Below are positions 40,600-43,266 of a stretch of DNA of 43,266 nucleotides, in pieces. Every line of letters begins with the position of its first letter. Positions within the stretch are counted from its first letter, which is position 1. The position numbers and the translations under genes are program-made. Below the pieces are notes generated by a model. That model had not been told where the DNA came from, did no database searches, and saw only the letters and a program-made list of their open reading frames with translations. Source of the DNA: Gammaproteobacteria bacterium UBA2965 (lineage in GTDB: Bacteria; Pseudomonadota; Gammaproteobacteria; Pseudomonadales; Azotimanducaceae); the NCBI GenBank assembly GCA_002348385.1, contig DEBD01000025.1, forward strand, positions 22,594 through 65,859, given 5' to 3'.

Positions 40600-42056
40600 C
40601 TTTGTTGGCGCTAATTGGTTTGCTGCTCGCCGGGGGCGGGGTTGCCTGGTTGTCGGGAAGCTGGAGCTCGACGGCGCCACGCTGGGTGTCTCTGGTGGTT
40701 CTGGCGTTAGCTGGTTATGTAGTGCTGGGTTACTGGCTCGAGCCCGAGCAGGCGGGCCTTTACTCTGCGATGAACGCGCCGTGGATCCCCCAGTTCGGCA
40801 TCAACGTAATCCTGTCTATGGATGGCTTGAGCCTGATGATGGTGGCGCTCACGGTGCTGCTCGGCGCGGTGGCGGTGGCCGCGTCCTGGACTGAGGTCAC
40901 CGAACGGGCAGGATTCTTCCAGTTCAACCTGCTGTGGACTCTGGCGGGTGTGGTGGGTGTCTTCACGGCCCTGGATCTGTTCCTGTTCTTCTTCTTCTGG
41001 GAAGTGATGCTGGTTCCCATGTACTTCCTGATCGCCATCTGGGGGCACGAGAATCGCGGTTTCGCTGCGATGAAATTCTTCCTGTTCACGCAGATCAGCG
41101 GGCTGTTGCTGCTGGTGGCCATCGTGGCGCTGGTTTACGCCCACTATTCGGCATCGGGTGTATTGACCTTCAGCTACCACGATCTGCTTGACGCCGAGCT
41201 GGGCGACGGGATTCAGTATTGGCTGATGCTGGGTTTCTTTATCGCCTTTGTGGTGAAGCTGCCTGGTGTGCCGTTTCACACCTGGCTGCCTGATGCTCAC
41301 ACCCAGGCGCCCACGGCGGGTAGCGTCATTCTTGCTGGCATCCTTCTCAAGACTGGCGCGTACGGGCTGTTGCGGTTCGTGGTGCCGCTTTTTCCCGAGG
41401 CCGCTGTCGATTTCCGATGGGTTGCCATGTTGCTGGGTGCGGTCAGCGTCATCTACGGCGGGTACATGGCCTACAGTCAGACGGATTTTAAGCGCCTGGT
41501 CGCTTACAGCAGCGTGAGCCACATGGGCTTTGTGCTGTTGGGCGTGTTCGCCTGGAACGAACTCGCCTTGCAGGGAGCCGTCGTGCAGATGATCGCCCAC
41601 GGGTTCTCCTCTGCTGCTTTGTTCATGATGGCTGGCGCGCTTCAGGAGCGCTTGCATACTCGGGAAATGACCAACATGGGGGGGCTATGGATGCGAGCCC
41701 CACGAATGGGCGCGGTGGGATTGTTTTTCGTGGTGGCGTCGTTGGGCATGCCTGGCCTCGGTACCTTTGTTGGCGAGTTCCTGGTGTTGCTCGGGGCTTT
41801 CCAGGTGGATGTGGGGCTCACCGTGGCCGCTGCGCTAGGCATCATTGTTGCGGCCGTGTACTCCCTGGCGCTGATGCAGAGGACGTTTCAGGGCACCCCG
41901 AATCCCAATGTGGCCACTATGGAAGATTTTGGCGCCCGTGAAATGCTGGTGATGCTGCTGATGGCCGCGGCGCTTGTCTGGCTGGGCGTCTATCCCCAGC
42001 CCGTGCTGGATCTGTCGCTGCCTGTGATCGAGGCGCTGGGAGGGGTGGCATCGTGA
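40596..42056 (+). CDS. nuoM: NADH-quinone oxidoreductase subunit M
   Basis: A 486-residue antiporter-like proton-pumping subunit. FFFFWEVMLVPMYFLIAIWG contains the conserved glutamate; PFHTWLPDAHTQAPTAGSV and LLKTGAYGLLRF form the broken-helix and lysine region; YSSVSHMGFVLLG is typical. The ATG at 40596 overlaps the nuoL stop; an in-frame extension to 40533 is inside nuoL. The stop overlaps the nuoN GTG. Confidence 0.95.
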   Translation: MTLLALIGLLLAGGGVAWLSGSWSSTAPRWVSLVVLALAGYVVLGYWLEPEQAGLYSAMNAPWIPQFGINVILSMDGLSLMMVALTVLLGAVAVAASWTEVTERAGFFQFNLLWTLAGVVGVFTALDLFLFFFFWEVMLVPMYFLIAIWGHENRGFAAMKFFLFTQISGLLLLVAIVALVYAHYSASGVLTFSYHDLLDAELGDGIQYWLMLGFFIAFVVKLPGVPFHTWLPDAHTQAPTAGSVILAGILLKTGAYGLLRFVVPLFPEAAVDFRWVAMLLGAVSVIYGGYMAYSQTDFKRLVAYSSVSHMGFVLLGVFAWNELALQGAVVQMIAHGFSSAALFMMAGALQERLHTREMTNMGGLWMRAPRMGAVGLFFVVASLGMPGLGTFVGEFLVLLGAFQVDVGLTVAAALGIIVAAVYSLALMQRTFQGTPNPNVATMEDFGAREMLVMLLMAAALVWLGVYPQPVLDLSLPVIEALGGVAS

Positions 42057-43266
42057 GCGCCATGGACTTTTTAGCACTGGCCCCCTACCTGACGTTGCTG
42101 GGCGGCATTCTGGTGCTGGTTCTGGTCATTTCGTTCTGGCGCTCCCACGCGATTGCCATGTCGGTGAGCGTGGTGGTTCTGCTAGGCACCCTGGGAAGCA
42201 TAGGCTTCGGCCTGGATGCGGGTGTCCGTTCGCTGTCCAACTTCATGGTGCTAGATGGTTACGTCGCCTATTTCAACGTGCTGTTCCTTGTTGCCGCGCT
42301 GGCCACCACGCTGGTGTCGCGCAACTACCTGTCTGGCCGGGAGGGGGAGCCGGAAGAGTTCTATCTGCTGCTGCTGATCGCCACGTTGGGCGCCATGGTG
42401 TTGGCCTCCGCCGAGCACTTCGCCGCGTTCTTGCTGGGCCTGGAAATTCTCTCTATTTCTCTCTACGTACTCATCGGCTATCCGGAGGAGGGACAGCCGC
42501 CACTGGAGGCTGCCTTGAAGTACCTGGTGCTGTCCGGTGTCGCATCTACCACCATGCTGTTCGGAATGGCGCTGCTGTACAACGCCACAGGCACGTTGGT
42601 CATCAGCGAGCTGGCCGGCGCCGCGCTGTCCGGCTCCTCCTTCGAGCTGCACTGGATGGTGGGCCACGGATTGCTGGTTGCGGGGCTCGCGTTCAAGTTG
42701 TCGCTGGTGCCGTTCCATATGTGGACCCCGGACGTCTATCATGGGGCGCCGGCACCGGTGAGTGGCTATCTGGCCACGGTGTCCAAGGCGGCGGTATTCG
42801 CATTTCTGTTCCGCTACGCGTTGGAAAGCGGCGGTCTCGACGTTGGCGTGGTGGCGCGCACTTTGGTGTTGTTTGGCGTGTTGTCCATGGTGATCGGCAA
42901 CGTCCTGGCACTGCTGCAGACCAACGTGAAAAGGCTGCTGGCCTATTCGTCCATCGCCCATGCTGGCTATCTGCTCATCGCGCTGGTGGCGTTGGGCCAG
43001 CTGGCCAGCCGCGAAGTGGCGTTGGAGGCCGGATTGGTTTACCTGGCAGGCTATGCGTTGATGACGCTGGCCGCTTTTGGCGTTGTTGCGGTACTTTCGT
43101 CGGCCGCCGAGGAAACGGATGCACAGGAACTTGCTGCGTTTCAGGGCCTCTTCTGGCGTCGGCCCCTGGCTGCGGTGGTGATGACCATAGCGTTGTTGTC
43201 GCTTGCCGGCATCCCGCTCACCGTAGGTTTCATCGCCAAGTTCTATCTGATTGCCGCCGGTGTGGA
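42053..43266 (+). CDS. nuoN: NADH-quinone oxidoreductase subunit N (truncated by window end)
   Basis: About 404 residues of the third antiporter-like subunit, whose usual length is near 480. The window ends within a late membrane helix (GIPLTVGFIAKFYLIAAGV). Signatures are LLGLEILSISLYVLIGY (channel glutamate), FKLSLVPFHMWTPDVYHGAP, TVSKAAVFAFLFRY and LLAYSSIAHAGYLL. The GTG start overlaps the nuoM stop by four bases (GTGA). No frame break is seen in the part present. Confidence 0.94.
   Translation, partial: MSAMDFLALAPYLTLLGGILVLVLVISFWRSHAIAMSVSVVVLLGTLGSIGFGLDAGVRSLSNFMVLDGYVAYFNVLFLVAALATTLVSRNYLSGREGEPEEFYLLLLIATLGAMVLASAEHFAAFLLGLEILSISLYVLIGYPEEGQPPLEAALKYLVLSGVASTTMLFGMALLYNATGTLVISELAGAALSGSSFELHWMVGHGLLVAGLAFKLSLVPFHMWTPDVYHGAPAPVSGYLATVSKAAVFAFLFRYALESGGLDVGVVARTLVLFGVLSMVIGNVLALLQTNVKRLLAYSSIAHAGYLLIALVALGQLASREVALEAGLVYLAGYALMTLAAFGVVAVLSSAAEETDAQELAAFQGLFWRRPLAAVVMTIALLSLAGIPLTVGFIAKFYLIAAGV

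Noticed and set aside
40707..41657. 316-codon open frame antisense to nuoM
   Set aside because: Shadow of a membrane-protein gene, giving a Gln/His/Arg-rich product without recognisable features.
1..43266. Mobile element, phage or integron content
   Set aside because: No transposase, integrase, phage gene, long terminal inverted repeats or tRNA-associated att duplication could be found, despite the two pseudogenes.

Overview
The window is a GC-rich stretch of a chromosome from a Gram-negative bacterium, most likely a gammaproteobacterium. The evidence is a TonB-dependent outer-membrane receptor, an outer-membrane-type lipoprotein, and an Escherichia/Pseudomonas-style nuo operon in the order A-B-CD-E-F-G-H-I-J-K-L-M-N, with nuoC and nuoD fused and the extra N7 cysteine set present in NuoG. 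No rRNA, tRNA, CRISPR array, insertion sequence or phage gene was seen. All taxonomic statements come from gene content only.

Positions 1-28119 form an accessory catabolic region of short, often divergent operons. From the left: a phytanoyl-CoA-dioxygenase-family gene and a Rieske oxygenase (36-2174, +); a TonB-dependent receptor (2294-4621, -), divergent from a LysR regulator across an AT-rich operator-like region; LysR is followed by a secreted DUF3604 protein and a flavin split-barrel protein (4805-8179, +). Next comes a minus-strand group of lipoprotein, SDR, acyl-CoA ligase and CoA-acylating-type aldehyde dehydrogenase (12737 down to 8245), divergent from an SDR and an MFS carrier (12950-15102). 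After a decayed gene at about 15141-15420 lie a GMC oxidoreductase (+), an SDR and an LLM flavin/F420 oxidoreductase (-), and a cytochrome P450 (+). A compact minus-strand operon follows (25307 down to 20366): a thiamine-diphosphate enzyme resembling 2-hydroxyacyl-CoA lyase/oxalyl-CoA decarboxylase, two tiny genes, a VOC protein, two atypical crotonases, a broken P450 and a 3Fe-4S-type ferredoxin. A second MFS carrier (+), a DUF1330 protein (-) and gpsA (-) close the region.

Together these genes look like uptake (TonB receptor, two MFS carriers), oxygenation (PhyH-family, Rieske, P450 with ferredoxin), alcohol/aldehyde oxidation (GMC, SDRs, ALDH), CoA activation (ligase) and acyl-CoA processing (crotonases, TPP lyase) of some hydrophobic substrate. 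That substrate cannot be read from the sequence. An alpha-oxidation-like route (PhyH-family hydroxylation, TPP-dependent cleavage, aldehyde oxidation) is a hypothesis suggested by the gene set.

Positions 28182-43266 hold an unrecognised membrane-anchored exported protein and then the respiratory NADH:quinone oxidoreductase (complex I) operon, cut off by the window end inside nuoN. Most nuo junctions overlap or nearly touch. The single real gap, nuoI-nuoJ, carries two strong inverted repeats.

The most interesting points are two translationally coupled mini-genes in the TPP operon, a P450 remnant next to an apparently orphaned ferredoxin, two crotonases that both lack the classical hydratase glutamates, a decayed TPR/cyclase-type membrane-domain gene, and the paired inverted repeats inside the nuo operon.
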